A DNA stretch of 50,276 bases from an uncultured Clostridia bacterium (lineage in GTDB: Bacteria; Bacillota; Clostridia; TANB77; CAG-508), in NCBI GenBank assembly GCA_947627105.1, contig CANQUT010000007.1, forward strand, positions 1-50,276, written 5' to 3'. Shown here piece after piece: positions 10,752 through 20,585 of this stretch. Position numbers and translations under genes: made by a program. Within the stretch, counting starts at the first letter, position 1. The number at the start of each line of letters is the position of its first letter. The notes beneath the pieces are model-generated. The model made no database searches. It had not been told where the DNA came from and saw only the letters and a list, made by a program, of their open reading frames with translations.

Positions 10752-11657
10752 ATGGAAGATTTTAAATCTGGCTTTGTAGCAATTGTAGGCAGAACAAATG
10801 TAGGAAAATCAAGCATTTTAAATAATATAGCTGGGCAAAAAATAGCAGTAGTAGTAAATAAACCGCAAACTACTAGAAATGCTATTAAAGCTATTATAAA
10901 TAGACCAAATTCACAAATTATTTTTATAGATACACCTGGAATACATAAACCAAAATCAAAATTAGGTTTAACAATGAATGATACTGCTTGGAAATCTATA
11001 CCAGATGCAGATGTTATTTTATTTGTAGTAGAAGCAACTTCAAGTGAAATTGGAAAAGGCGACCAAATGATTTTAGACAAAATAAAAGAAGCAAAATGTA
11101 AAACAATTTTAATTATAAATAAAACAGATTTAGTTACAAAAGAGCAAGTATTTAATTTAATTGAAACATATAAAAATGAATATGATTTTAAAGCAATAAT
11201 ACCAACATCTGCAACAAAAAAATTAGATACAGAAGCTATATTAGATGAAATAGAAAAAAGCTTAAAAAATGGGCCAGCATATTATAGTGTAGAAGAATAC
11301 ACAGACCAGACTTTAAGAGATATAGCTTCAGAAACAATTAGAGAAAAGGCTTTAAAGCTACTTCAAGATGAAGTACCACATGGAATTTTTGTAGAAATAG
11401 AAAAAATGAAAAAATCAAAAACAAGAGAGAATAAACCAATATTTAACATTGAAGCAACAATTTATTGTTTAAGAAATTCTCATAAAGGTATTATTATAGG
11501 AAAAAACGGTCAAATGCTAAAGAAAATTGGAACATATGCAAGAGAAGATTTAGAAAAAGAGTTAGAAGAAAAAGTAAACCTAAAATTGTGGGTAAAAGTA
11601 AAAGAAGATTGGATTAACAATGACCAATTTGTAAAAAAATTTAAAACTACAGATTAA
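10752..11657 (+). CDS. era: GTPase Era
   Basis: GRTNVGKSSILN, DTPGIHKPK, NKTD, C-terminal KH domain IIIGKNGQMLKKIG. Confidence 0.96.
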   Translation: MEDFKSGFVAIVGRTNVGKSSILNNIAGQKIAVVVNKPQTTRNAIKAIINRPNSQIIFIDTPGIHKPKSKLGLTMNDTAWKSIPDADVILFVVEATSSEIGKGDQMILDKIKEAKCKTILIINKTDLVTKEQVFNLIETYKNEYDFKAIIPTSATKKLDTEAILDEIEKSLKNGPAYYSVEEYTDQTLRDIASETIREKALKLLQDEVPHGIFVEIEKMKKSKTRENKPIFNIEATIYCLRNSHKGIIIGKNGQMLKKIGTYAREDLEKELEEKVNLKLWVKVKEDWINNDQFVKKFKTTD

Positions 11658-11784
11658 AAATTGGCAAATTGTGTTAATATAAAATAAGAATAAAAAACCA
11701 AAAAAAGCAAAACATAAGAAAAGAAGAAAAAATAGGTTAATACTTATTTTAAAATACTTCTAGAACAGGAGCTCTGATACACAC

Positions 11785-11973
11785 ATGATGGAAAAACAAA
11801 TTAAAAATTTAGCATGGAATACTTTTAAGCAAACAGGCAATATAAATACATTTATGGAATTAATGCAAGTAGAAAATATAACAAAATCTAAACCACAAAT
11901 AAAACTAAAAAATATAGAGGAAATGCAATATGGGACTTATCAAAACCAAAGGAATCATCCTTTCGGAAAGTAA
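11785..11973 (+). CDS. yqzL: YqzL-like small protein, overlapping recO start
   Basis: LAWNTFKQTGNINTFMELMQVE; era-yqzL-recO synteny. Confidence 0.65.
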   Translation: MMEKQIKNLAWNTFKQTGNINTFMELMQVENITKSKPQIKLKNIEEMQYGTYQNQRNHPFGK

Positions 11974-12646
11974 TATGAATGACTTTGATAAAATGGTAAC
12001 AATACTTACTCCCAATGGTAAAATTGGGTGCTGTGCAAAAGGGGCTAGAAAACCAAAAAGCCTCTTAATGTCAAGCACCCAATTTCTATGTTTTGGAGAA
12101 TATTTAATTTATGAAGGGGCAAGCTCATATCATATAAACTCTTGCGAAACAATAGAACTATTTTACCCAATTAGAACAGATTTAGATAAATTAAAATATG
12201 CAGCACATATATCTAAAATTATAAATGATGTTACTTATGAAAATCAAAATACATACAAAATATTGCAACTTTATTTAAACACACTTTACATGATTTCAGA
12301 AACAGATAGAAATTTAGATTTTATACTTTCAGTATTTAAAATAAGATTACTAACTTTACTAGGCTTTTCACCACAAATTAAACATTGTGTAACTTGCAAA
12401 CAAGAAGAAGATTTAAATTATTTTAGCATTAAAGATAATGGTTTAAAGTGTATAGCTTGTGGCAAAGTAGATAAAAGCGCTATTCAAGTTTCAAATTCTA
12501 CGGTTACAGCAATTAGATACATAATGTTAGCAGATGCAAAAAAAATATTTTCTTTTCAAATTTCAGATGAAAACTTGCAAGAGCTAAACTTAGTAAGTAA
12601 ATTATATTTTAATGAAAAATTAGAAAAAGAATATAAAATAGAATGA
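11930..12646 (+). CDS. recO: DNA repair protein RecO
   Basis: KTKGIILSESNMNDFDKMVTILTPNGKIGCCAKGARKPKS; Cys4 zinc motif. Confidence 0.92.
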   Translation: MGLIKTKGIILSESNMNDFDKMVTILTPNGKIGCCAKGARKPKSLLMSSTQFLCFGEYLIYEGASSYHINSCETIELFYPIRTDLDKLKYAAHISKIINDVTYENQNTYKILQLYLNTLYMISETDRNLDFILSVFKIRLLTLLGFSPQIKHCVTCKQEEDLNYFSIKDNGLKCIACGKVDKSAIQVSNSTVTAIRYIMLADAKKIFSFQISDENLQELNLVSKLYFNEKLEKEYKIE

Positions 12647-12760
12647 GTGTTATGCTTGAAATATAGGCATTTTAAAAGTTTGACACAAAATGAAGTATAT
12701 GATATAATCTAGTAGTTAAATGCTATTATTTGACATATTATAAACGCAAAGGAGAGCACT

Positions 12761-13993
12761 ATGAGCAAAACAGTTCAATTTGGATTGGGGTTTGTAGCAG
12801 GAAGACCTAATGTATGCAAAATTATAAATAATACTTATGAACAATTAATAAATCAATTTAAAAACAGTGAAAATAAAGTAGAATTAACAATATTTATTCT
12901 TTTTGATTTAGGCTATCAATATACAACAAGAGTAGATTTTTATGGCTTAATGCCAAATGTATATAAAGATATTAAAATAAAATATATTACACCAGAAGAC
13001 ATTGAAGAAATGAAAAAAAGGCTCGTTGGTAGAGGAAAACTTACAAAAGATGAAGCAGAACTATTTTTTGGACATGGACATGCTAAAGGAAGAAATACAT
13101 TAATGTATTATGCTTTTATTAGAGACATTGATTACCTTTTATTTTGGGATGATGATGAATATCCTGTAGCGTGTATAAAAGATAATGAAACAAAAGAAAT
13201 TATATGGCAAAAACAAGATAACATTTCTAAACATTACGAATATATTCAAAATGCAGATGTAACTATTGGATATCACTGTGGCTACATTTCTCCAATTCCT
13301 TATGTAGAATTAAATGAAGATGTAGATGAAGGGCTTTTTAGAGACTATATAGAAGCCATTAGTAATGATATTATTTCATGGGATTCTATTCGTAATAAAT
13401 TTGTAAAAGATAATGGAATTACGTATGCAGATCAACAAGTTGCTAACGGCAATGGAGCTTATGAAATAGAAAAACAAAATGGTGGTAAATGGGTTGCAGG
13501 TTCTACATTATGTTTAAATTTAAAACATATAGAAAAAATCCCTGCATTTTATAATCCAGAAGGAGCAAGAGGAGAAGATACTTTCTTTTCTACCTTATTA
13601 GATGAAGCAAAAGTTATAAAAGTACCAGTATATCATTTTCATGATGGATTTTTAAAATATACAAATATTTTAAGAGGAAAATATCCAAAAAATTTACGAA
13701 AAATAAAAGTAGAAGATGAACAAATTGCAAAAAGATTTATACAAGCTTCTAGAGGGTGGATAAAATATAAACCATTATTCCAATATATTACAGATAGAGA
13801 AAATTACAAAACAAAAATGGCAGAAAATCATAGAAAACTAGAAGCCGGAATCCCTGAAATTAATAAACTATTTGAAGGGGAAGACTGCAATATTTTAATA
13901 GATGACTTAAACAAATATGATAAAAATGTTAAAAAACATTATGCAGAATACTTAAAAACAAATGAAATTTGGAATAAATTAAAATCTAAATAA
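12761..13993 (+). CDS. Glycosyltransferase-like protein
   Basis: LLFWDDDEYPVAC, GARGEDTFFSTLL; adjacent to GT2 gene. Confidence 0.55.
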   Translation: MSKTVQFGLGFVAGRPNVCKIINNTYEQLINQFKNSENKVELTIFILFDLGYQYTTRVDFYGLMPNVYKDIKIKYITPEDIEEMKKRLVGRGKLTKDEAELFFGHGHAKGRNTLMYYAFIRDIDYLLFWDDDEYPVACIKDNETKEIIWQKQDNISKHYEYIQNADVTIGYHCGYISPIPYVELNEDVDEGLFRDYIEAISNDIISWDSIRNKFVKDNGITYADQQVANGNGAYEIEKQNGGKWVAGSTLCLNLKHIEKIPAFYNPEGARGEDTFFSTLLDEAKVIKVPVYHFHDGFLKYTNILRGKYPKNLRKIKVEDEQIAKRFIQASRGWIKYKPLFQYITDRENYKTKMAENHRKLEAGIPEINKLFEGEDCNILIDDLNKYDKNVKKHYAEYLKTNEIWNKLKSK

Positions 13994-14007
13994 ATAGGAG
14001 AAAAGTT

Positions 14008-14919
14008 ATGATTAAAAAAGGTCTTATTTCTATAATTATGCCAACTTATAAAAGAGGAGAAATGATTACAGAAGCAATAGATTCAGTATTACAACAAACT
14101 TACCAAAACTATGAAATCATTATTGTAAATGATTGCTCACCTGATAATACAGATGAAGTTATACAAAAACATTATGCTAATAATGAAAAAGTAAAATATT
14201 ATCACAATGAGAAAAATTCTGGTGCTGGAGTTACTAGAAAAAATGGCTATCTTAAAAGCAATGGTGAGTATCTTATTTTTATGGATGATGATGACTATTA
14301 TACAGATAATGAATTTTTTGCAAAAGCAATAAGAACATTTGAAGAATCTGATGAGCCACTTTCTTTTGTATCAGCAAATTCTTCTATTAAATATGAAATT
14401 GATCAAACTTATGAAAACAAGCCTCTTAACGTTTCTAATAAATTAGATAATATAGAATATTTAAAAGGATTTCAAACAATTTATGAAAAACCAAATTCAA
14501 CATTTACTACAATATTCAAAAGAGAAGATATTTATGATATTGATAATGTAGAAATGTTAAATGATTCTTCTATTTATATGAGAGCTTTACTAAAAAATAA
14601 AGTTTATATTTTAGAAGATTTTATAGGTGTATATAGAGTTCATGATAAAAATATGTCTTTTAATTTAAAATTAGATTTTCTACTAGATAATTTAGATGAA
14701 AAAAAGAGAATAGATAATATTATTAAAGAAAAAAATCTTATTGAAAAAGAAAATAATTGGCTATATGAGCAAGTAATGTTAACAGCTAGATACTATGTTA
14801 CAGGAACGAAACCAAGTAGGGAGAACTTTGAAAAATTATTATCTTGGTGCAATGAAAATATGGAAAATAGCAAAATAATCCAAGAGCTAACAAATTTATA
14901 TTTAAAGGGAGAAAATTAA
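14008..14919 (+). CDS. Family 2 glycosyltransferase
   Basis: LISIIMPTYKRGEMITEAIDSVLQQTYQNYEIIIVNDCSPDNT. Confidence 0.93.
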   Translation: MIKKGLISIIMPTYKRGEMITEAIDSVLQQTYQNYEIIIVNDCSPDNTDEVIQKHYANNEKVKYYHNEKNSGAGVTRKNGYLKSNGEYLIFMDDDDYYTDNEFFAKAIRTFEESDEPLSFVSANSSIKYEIDQTYENKPLNVSNKLDNIEYLKGFQTIYEKPNSTFTTIFKREDIYDIDNVEMLNDSSIYMRALLKNKVYILEDFIGVYRVHDKNMSFNLKLDFLLDNLDEKKRIDNIIKEKNLIEKENNWLYEQVMLTARYYVTGTKPSRENFEKLLSWCNENMENSKIIQELTNLYLKGEN

Positions 14920-14920
14920 A

Positions 14921-15982
14921 GTGAAGCAAAAGAGGTTTTTTATTTTAGCATATGCAAAAGCTAATTTAGGAGATGACCTATTTATATATATGCTATTAAA
15001 AGAATATCCCAATATACAATTTTACATAAACATTGAAAATGACGAACATTCAAAGTTATTTCAAAATTTTTCTAATATTACAATACTAAAAGAAAAAGAA
15101 AAAAATTTAACAAAACAAAACGCACAAGATTATGATGGTTATATATATATTGGTGGCTCTATTTTTATGGAAGGTGGAGTTGTTTATAATATATCTGAAC
15201 AGTTTTTAGAATTCATGAAAGAATGTAAAAAAAATAATATTCCATTTCACTATATTAGTTCAAATTTTGGACCATATTATACACAGCAATACTTGGACTT
15301 AGCAAAAGAAGTTTATAAAAATTGTAGCAGTATTTGTTTTAGAGATAAATACTCTGCTAATCTTTTTAATGGCATAGAGCAAGTTCATTATGCACCAGAT
15401 TTTGCTTTTTTATACTCACCTAAAAATACACAAAAAGAACCAAATACAGTAGGAATTTCAATAATTGATCTTAGTATTAGAAAAAAACTTTTAAATTATG
15501 AACAAACATATTATGAAATGCTAAAAAATAATATTTATGATTATATAGAAAAAGGTAAAAGTATTACTCTTTTTTCATTTTGCAAATATGAAGGTGATGA
15601 AAGAGCAATTGTAAGCTTTTTAGAAACACTTCCAAATGAAGTATCTAAAAAAATAAAAGTGGTTAAATATGATGGCAATATAGAGTATTTTCTAGAAGAA
15701 TACTCAAAAATGGAATACATGGTATGTGCCAGATTTCATGCAATGATTCTTTCTGTAATTATGAATCAAAAGTGTGAAATTATGTCATACAGTGATAAAA
15801 TAGATAATGTAATAAATGACTTACAACTATTTTCAAATAATATAGTACATTTTAATAATATAACTAATAAAACTAAAATGCCACTAGAAGATTTTAAATC
15901 TGTAGAAGATGAAAAAATAAAACAAATTACAAATAAAGCTAAAATGCAATTAAACGGATTAAATAAAAGTCTTAAAGAGTAA
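14921..15982 (+). CDS. Polysaccharide pyruvyl transferase family protein
   Basis: GDDLFIYMLLKEYP, YIGGSIFMEGG, CARFHAMILSVI. Confidence 0.8.
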   Translation: MKQKRFFILAYAKANLGDDLFIYMLLKEYPNIQFYINIENDEHSKLFQNFSNITILKEKEKNLTKQNAQDYDGYIYIGGSIFMEGGVVYNISEQFLEFMKECKKNNIPFHYISSNFGPYYTQQYLDLAKEVYKNCSSICFRDKYSANLFNGIEQVHYAPDFAFLYSPKNTQKEPNTVGISIIDLSIRKKLLNYEQTYYEMLKNNIYDYIEKGKSITLFSFCKYEGDERAIVSFLETLPNEVSKKIKVVKYDGNIEYFLEEYSKMEYMVCARFHAMILSVIMNQKCEIMSYSDKIDNVINDLQLFSNNIVHFNNITNKTKMPLEDFKSVEDEKIKQITNKAKMQLNGLNKSLKE

Positions 15983-15997
15983 TATTGAGGTATAAAA

Positions 15998-16555
15998 ATG
16001 TATTTAATAGTAGGTTTAGGAAATCCAGAGCCAGAGTATAGTAAAACTAGACACAATATGGGTTTTGATGTAATTAATAAAATAGCTAAAAAATATGAAA
16101 TAGAATTAACAAGAACTAAGTTTAACGGAATATATGAAAATGCTGTAATAGAAGACCAAAAAGTAGTACTTTTAAAACCACAAACATTTATGAACTTAAG
16201 TGGTCAAAGTATTGAAGCATTTGTAAGCTTTTATAAAATTCCAATAGAAAACGTTTTAGTTATTTATGATGACATGGATGTTGAAATTGGAACCATTAAA
16301 ATTAGAAAAAAAGGTGGACCAGGAACCCATAATGGAGCAAAATCTGTTGTACATGAACTTTCATCAGAAGACTTTCCAAGAATACGTGTAGGAATTGGCA
16401 AACCAGTAGATGAATATGACGCTATAGACTATGTTATAGGTAAGCTAGATGATGAAACATATAAAAGCTTAGAAGTAGGAATAGAAAAAGCAGTTATAGC
16501 AGTAACAGAATTTTTAAAAAATGGTATTGATAGTACAATGAATAAATACAATTAG
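15998..16555 (+). CDS. pth: Peptidyl-tRNA hydrolase
   Basis: MYLIVGLGNPEPEYSKTRHNMGFDVI, KPQTFMNLSGQS, YDDMDVEIG. Confidence 0.97.
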   Translation: MYLIVGLGNPEPEYSKTRHNMGFDVINKIAKKYEIELTRTKFNGIYENAVIEDQKVVLLKPQTFMNLSGQSIEAFVSFYKIPIENVLVIYDDMDVEIGTIKIRKKGGPGTHNGAKSVVHELSSEDFPRIRVGIGKPVDEYDAIDYVIGKLDDETYKSLEVGIEKAVIAVTEFLKNGIDSTMNKYN

Positions 16556-16568
16556 AAAGGACTTAAAA

Positions 16569-17759
16569 ATGCAAGAAATTATCATAAAGCAAGATGAAAA
16601 TTCAAAGAAAATAGTAGCATTAGTAGAAAACGGAAAACTTGTAGAACAATATGAAGAAATAGAAGAAAAGCAAAGGCTAGAAGGAAACATATACTTAGGA
16701 AAAGTAGAAAATGTTTTAGTCGGTATGCAAGCAGCATTTGTAGATATAGGGGTAGAAAAAAATACATTTATTCATGTAAAAGATATTATTCCTAAAACTA
16801 GTAATGAAACAGGAAATAAGAATGAGAATCTAAGCAAATACAACATAAAAAATTATATACATACAGGAATGCCTATTTTAGTTCAAGTTAAAAGAGATAG
16901 CACAAATAAAAAAGGTGCAAGAGTATCAAGCCATATTAGCATTCCAGGAAGATTTATAGTATTAATGCCAGAAACGGAATTTATTACTATTTCTAAAAAA
17001 ATAGAAAAAGAGCAAGAAAAAAGTAGACTAATAAATATTGTAAAAGAAGTTTTGCCAAAAGGTTATGGAATAATTATAAGAACATCAGCAGAAGGAAAAT
17101 CAGATGAATTAATAAAACAAGACATTAAAAGAGTTTTAGCTAAATATGAAGAAATTTTACAAAAATTTAAAAGTATGCAAAATAAAAAAGATTTTAATCC
17201 AACTATATTATATAAAAATGATGGAATTGTTGGAAAATTATTAACAGATTTAGTAGATCAAGATTTAATGAAAATTACTACTAACAATATGGAAGTACAT
17301 AACTATGTTAAAAATTTTTTAGAAGAAACAGGTCTAAAAGAAAAAGTAAAATTAGAACTAAAAAATGAAGACGTTCTTAAAATATATGATGTCGAAGAAC
17401 AAATAGAAAAAGCAAATAATCGTAAAATTTGGTTAAAATGTGGTGGCTTTATTACAATAGATAAAACAGAAGCTTTAACTGCAATAGATGTAAACTCTGG
17501 AAAATATGTAGGAACAAAAGACCTAGAGCAAACTGTATATACAGTAAATAAAGAAGCAAGCCTAGAAATTGCAAAACAATTAAGACTTAGAGACATTGGC
17601 GGAATAATTATAATAGACTACATAGATATGGAAAAAGAAGAAACTAAACAAAAAATATTACAAACATTAGAAGAGGCTTTAAAAAAAGATCGTTCAAAAA
17701 CACAAATTGTTGGCTTTACGCCACTAGATCTTCTAGAAATGACAAGAAAACATATGTAG
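16569..17759 (+). CDS. rng: Ribonuclease E/G family
   Basis: IYLGKVENVLVGMQAAFVDIGVEKNTFIHV, TAIDVNSGKY, TPLDLLEMTRK. Confidence 0.92.
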   Translation: MQEIIIKQDENSKKIVALVENGKLVEQYEEIEEKQRLEGNIYLGKVENVLVGMQAAFVDIGVEKNTFIHVKDIIPKTSNETGNKNENLSKYNIKNYIHTGMPILVQVKRDSTNKKGARVSSHISIPGRFIVLMPETEFITISKKIEKEQEKSRLINIVKEVLPKGYGIIIRTSAEGKSDELIKQDIKRVLAKYEEILQKFKSMQNKKDFNPTILYKNDGIVGKLLTDLVDQDLMKITTNNMEVHNYVKNFLEETGLKEKVKLELKNEDVLKIYDVEEQIEKANNRKIWLKCGGFITIDKTEALTAIDVNSGKYVGTKDLEQTVYTVNKEASLEIAKQLRLRDIGGIIIIDYIDMEKEETKQKILQTLEEALKKDRSKTQIVGFTPLDLLEMTRKHM

Positions 17760-17811
17760 GGGACAGGTCCCATTGCTTATTTTCAAGCATTTAGGGACAG
17801 GTCAAAAAAAT
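17759..17811. repeat. GGGGACAGGTCCC-type palindromic repeat, copy 1
   Basis: GGGGACAGGTCCCATTGC...TAGGGACAGGTC. Confidence 0.65.
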
Positions 17812-17822
17812 AAGAGGAAATT

Positions 17823-18506
17823 ATGAGAATAAGATATAAGCCATGGGCAAGAAAAGAATTAGAAGAAAGTAAATTTTATAGAGAACACCCAGAAGAATTA
17901 ATTGGAAAATGGAGGCAAGAATTTATAAATTCTAGCCATCCATTTTTTGTAGAGCTTGGATGTGGAAAAGGAAGCTTTATTGCACAAAAAGCAGCACTTC
18001 ACCCAGAAAATAACTATTTAGCAATAGACTTAGTTGATCCAATGTTAGGACTAGCAAAAAGAAAAATAGAAGAGGTATATAATGAACAAAATAAAGAAAT
18101 AAACAACGTGCTTTTAACTCGATTTGATATAGAACGTATACTACTTATATTAAATGAAAAAGATAGTGTAGATGGAATTTACATTAACTTTTGTAATCCA
18201 TGGCCAAGGGGAAAACATCACAAAAAAAGGTTAACTCATACCAAACAACTAGAAAATTATAAAAAATTTTTAAAACCAGGAGCAAATATTTATTTTAAAA
18301 CAGATGATGATAACTTATTTGAAGAAAGTATAAACTACTTTAAAGAAGCAGGTTTTGAGATTAATAAAATAACACGAGATTTAGAAAATGAGCCAAACTT
18401 TTGGGAAAACATTGAAACAGAGCATGAAAAAATGTTCAAAGAACAAGGAATCAAAATAAAAGCATTATTGGGGACAGTCCCTAATACCCCCTTTTTAAGT
18501 AATTAG
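17823..18506 (+). CDS. trmB: tRNA (guanine-N7)-methyltransferase
   Basis: FVELGCGKGSFI, NFCNPWPRGKHHKKRLTHTKQL; C-terminal tail lies inside a repeat. Confidence 0.93.
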   Translation: MRIRYKPWARKELEESKFYREHPEELIGKWRQEFINSSHPFFVELGCGKGSFIAQKAALHPENNYLAIDLVDPMLGLAKRKIEEVYNEQNKEINNVLLTRFDIERILLILNEKDSVDGIYINFCNPWPRGKHHKKRLTHTKQLENYKKFLKPGANIYFKTDDDNLFEESINYFKEAGFEINKITRDLENEPNFWENIETEHEKMFKEQGIKIKALLGTVPNTPFLSN

Positions 18507-18521
18507 GGACAGGTCTAAAAA
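18468..18521. repeat. GGGGACAGTCCC-type palindromic repeat, copy 2
   Basis: GGGGACAGTCCCTAATACCCCC...TTAGGGACAGGTCTAAAAAA. Confidence 0.65.
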
Positions 18522-18587
18522 ATAAATTTGAATAATAAAAAATAAATAGGCAAGAATATTAAGTAAATTCGAAAGGAGAAAATACTT

Positions 18588-19592
18588 ATGTTCTTGCCTA
18601 AATCAGTTTATTATGAAAAAGAAAGTGAAAACTATGAACTTGGAAAAAAATTATTACAAGAATATAGAGAAAAAAATATTCCTTGTATAGAAATAGAAAA
18701 CCATAACAACATAGAAGAAATGAGAAAAAAGCAAAATAGCGAATTTCCAAATATGAAACAAAATTTAATTATTGGGATTAGAAAAACACATAATTTTGTA
18801 CCAAATCATAAAACTTCTGATTTTTTAGTTCCATATACATCATCTGGTTGTATTGCAATGTGCCTTTATTGTTATTTAGTTTGTAATTACAATAAATGTG
18901 CATATTTAAGGCTTTTTGTAAATAGAGAGCAAATGTTAGAAAAAATTATAAAAGTAGCAAATAAAGCAGAAAAAAATTTAACTTTTGAAATAGGAAGCAA
19001 TAGTGATTTAATATTAGAAAATACTATAACAGGCAACTTGGACTGGACAATAGAAAATTTTTGCAATAACGAAAAAGGATTTTTAACTTTTCCAACTAAA
19101 TTTGATATGGTAGATCCAATTTTACCATTAAAGCATAATGGGAAAATAATTGTACGTATGAGCGTAAATCCAAAAGATTTAATTAGAACAATTGAAATAG
19201 GTACATCTCCTTTAGAAAAGCGAGTGCAGGCAATTAACAAGTTAGCAGATGCAGGCTATAAAATAGGAATTTTAATAGCTCCAATTATATTAGTCGAAAA
19301 TTGGAGAGAAAAATATAAAGAGCTAATAGAATATTTAGCAGAAAATTTAAGCAAAGAAGTAAAAGAAAAGGTATTTTTTGAAATTATTTTTATGACATAT
19401 AGTTATATACACCGTAAAATAAACGAAGAAGCTTTTCCAACTTTAATAAATTTATATGACCCTAACATTATGACTGGTAGGGGAAAAGGAAAATATACTT
19501 ATAAAAAAGAAGTAAGAGAAGAAGCAGAAATTTATTTAAGAGATCTTATGAAAAAACATTTTCCAAATAATGAAATTAAGTATATTGTGTAA
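18588..19592 (+). CDS. splB: Spore photoproduct lyase
   Basis: VPYTSSGCIAMCLYCYLVCNYNKCAYLRLFVN radical-SAM motif. Confidence 0.92.
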   Translation: MFLPKSVYYEKESENYELGKKLLQEYREKNIPCIEIENHNNIEEMRKKQNSEFPNMKQNLIIGIRKTHNFVPNHKTSDFLVPYTSSGCIAMCLYCYLVCNYNKCAYLRLFVNREQMLEKIIKVANKAEKNLTFEIGSNSDLILENTITGNLDWTIENFCNNEKGFLTFPTKFDMVDPILPLKHNGKIIVRMSVNPKDLIRTIEIGTSPLEKRVQAINKLADAGYKIGILIAPIILVENWREKYKELIEYLAENLSKEVKEKVFFEIIFMTYSYIHRKINEEAFPTLINLYDPNIMTGRGKGKYTYKKEVREEAEIYLRDLMKKHFPNNEIKYIV

Positions 19593-19664
19593 AAAATTCA
19601 CAATTAATGGCTTTATAGTTAACCCGCTCGAATAGTACTAGTTTTTTAAGTTGACTAGCCAATT

Positions 19665-19777
19665 GCTTTAATAGTACTAGTTTTTCTTGTTTTTCAAATG
19701 CCCGTTGCAGTAGTAGGCTCAAAGAAGAAAGTCAGAACGGGACCTTTCAAAACTGCGAAAAATAGTACTATTAAAGC
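19665..19777. repeat. Structured repeat family A, copy 1 (with an extra left-end fragment from 19626)
   Basis: GCTTTAATAGTACTA ... TAGTACTATTAAAGC terminal inverted repeat around a conserved core. Confidence 0.8.
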
Positions 19778-19863
19778 TTTGATATAATTATAACTATTAA
19801 CAAATTTTTCACACTCTAGACATAATTGATAGTTATAATATATAATAAATGTAAATAAAAACT

Positions 19864-20565
19864 ATGCCTTTTGAAAGGAAGTATAAAATGAACGATATTA
19901 CAATATTAGTAGTAGATGATGAATCTAGAATGAGAAAATTAATAAAAGACTTTTTAATGCAAAAAGGTTATTCTATTTTAGAAGCAGCAGATGGAGAAGA
20001 AGCCTTAAAAGTATTTGAAGAAAATAAGGGTAAAATAAACTTAATTTTGTTAGATGTTATGATGCCAAAATTAGATGGCTGGTCTGTACTTCGCCAAATT
20101 AGGCAAACTTCAAAAGTTCCAATTGTTATGCTAACTGCAAGAGGAGAAGAACAAGATGAATTATTTGGCTTTGAACTAGGAGTAGATGAATATATTTCAA
20201 AGCCAGTGAGCCCTAAAATTTTAGTAGCAAGAGTTGAAGCTATATTAAAAAGAACAATGGGAGATAAAAAAGATGTACAAGACTATGGCGGAATTACTAT
20301 AGATTCGGATGGAAGAACTGTAAAAGTGGATGGAAAACAGGTAGAAATGAGCCTTCGTGAATATGAACTACTAAAATATTTAGTAGATAATCAAGGCATT
20401 GCATTATCTAGAGATAAAATTTTAAACAATGTATGGAACTATGACTATTATGGAGATTCTAGAACTATAGATAGTCATATTAAAAAAATAAGACATAAAT
20501 TAGGCAAAAAAGGCAAATACATAGAAACCATGAGAGGTGTAGGTTATAAATTTGAAATAAAATAA
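19864..20565 (+). CDS. OmpR/PhoB-family response regulator
   Basis: ILVVDDESRMRKLIKDFL, LLDVMMPKLDGW, winged-helix YYGDSRTIDSHIKKIRHKLG. Confidence 0.93.
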   Translation: MPFERKYKMNDITILVVDDESRMRKLIKDFLMQKGYSILEAADGEEALKVFEENKGKINLILLDVMMPKLDGWSVLRQIRQTSKVPIVMLTARGEEQDELFGFELGVDEYISKPVSPKILVARVEAILKRTMGDKKDVQDYGGITIDSDGRTVKVDGKQVEMSLREYELLKYLVDNQGIALSRDKILNNVWNYDYYGDSRTIDSHIKKIRHKLGKKGKYIETMRGVGYKFEIK

Positions 20566-20585
20566 TTAAGGGAAAGATAATAAAT

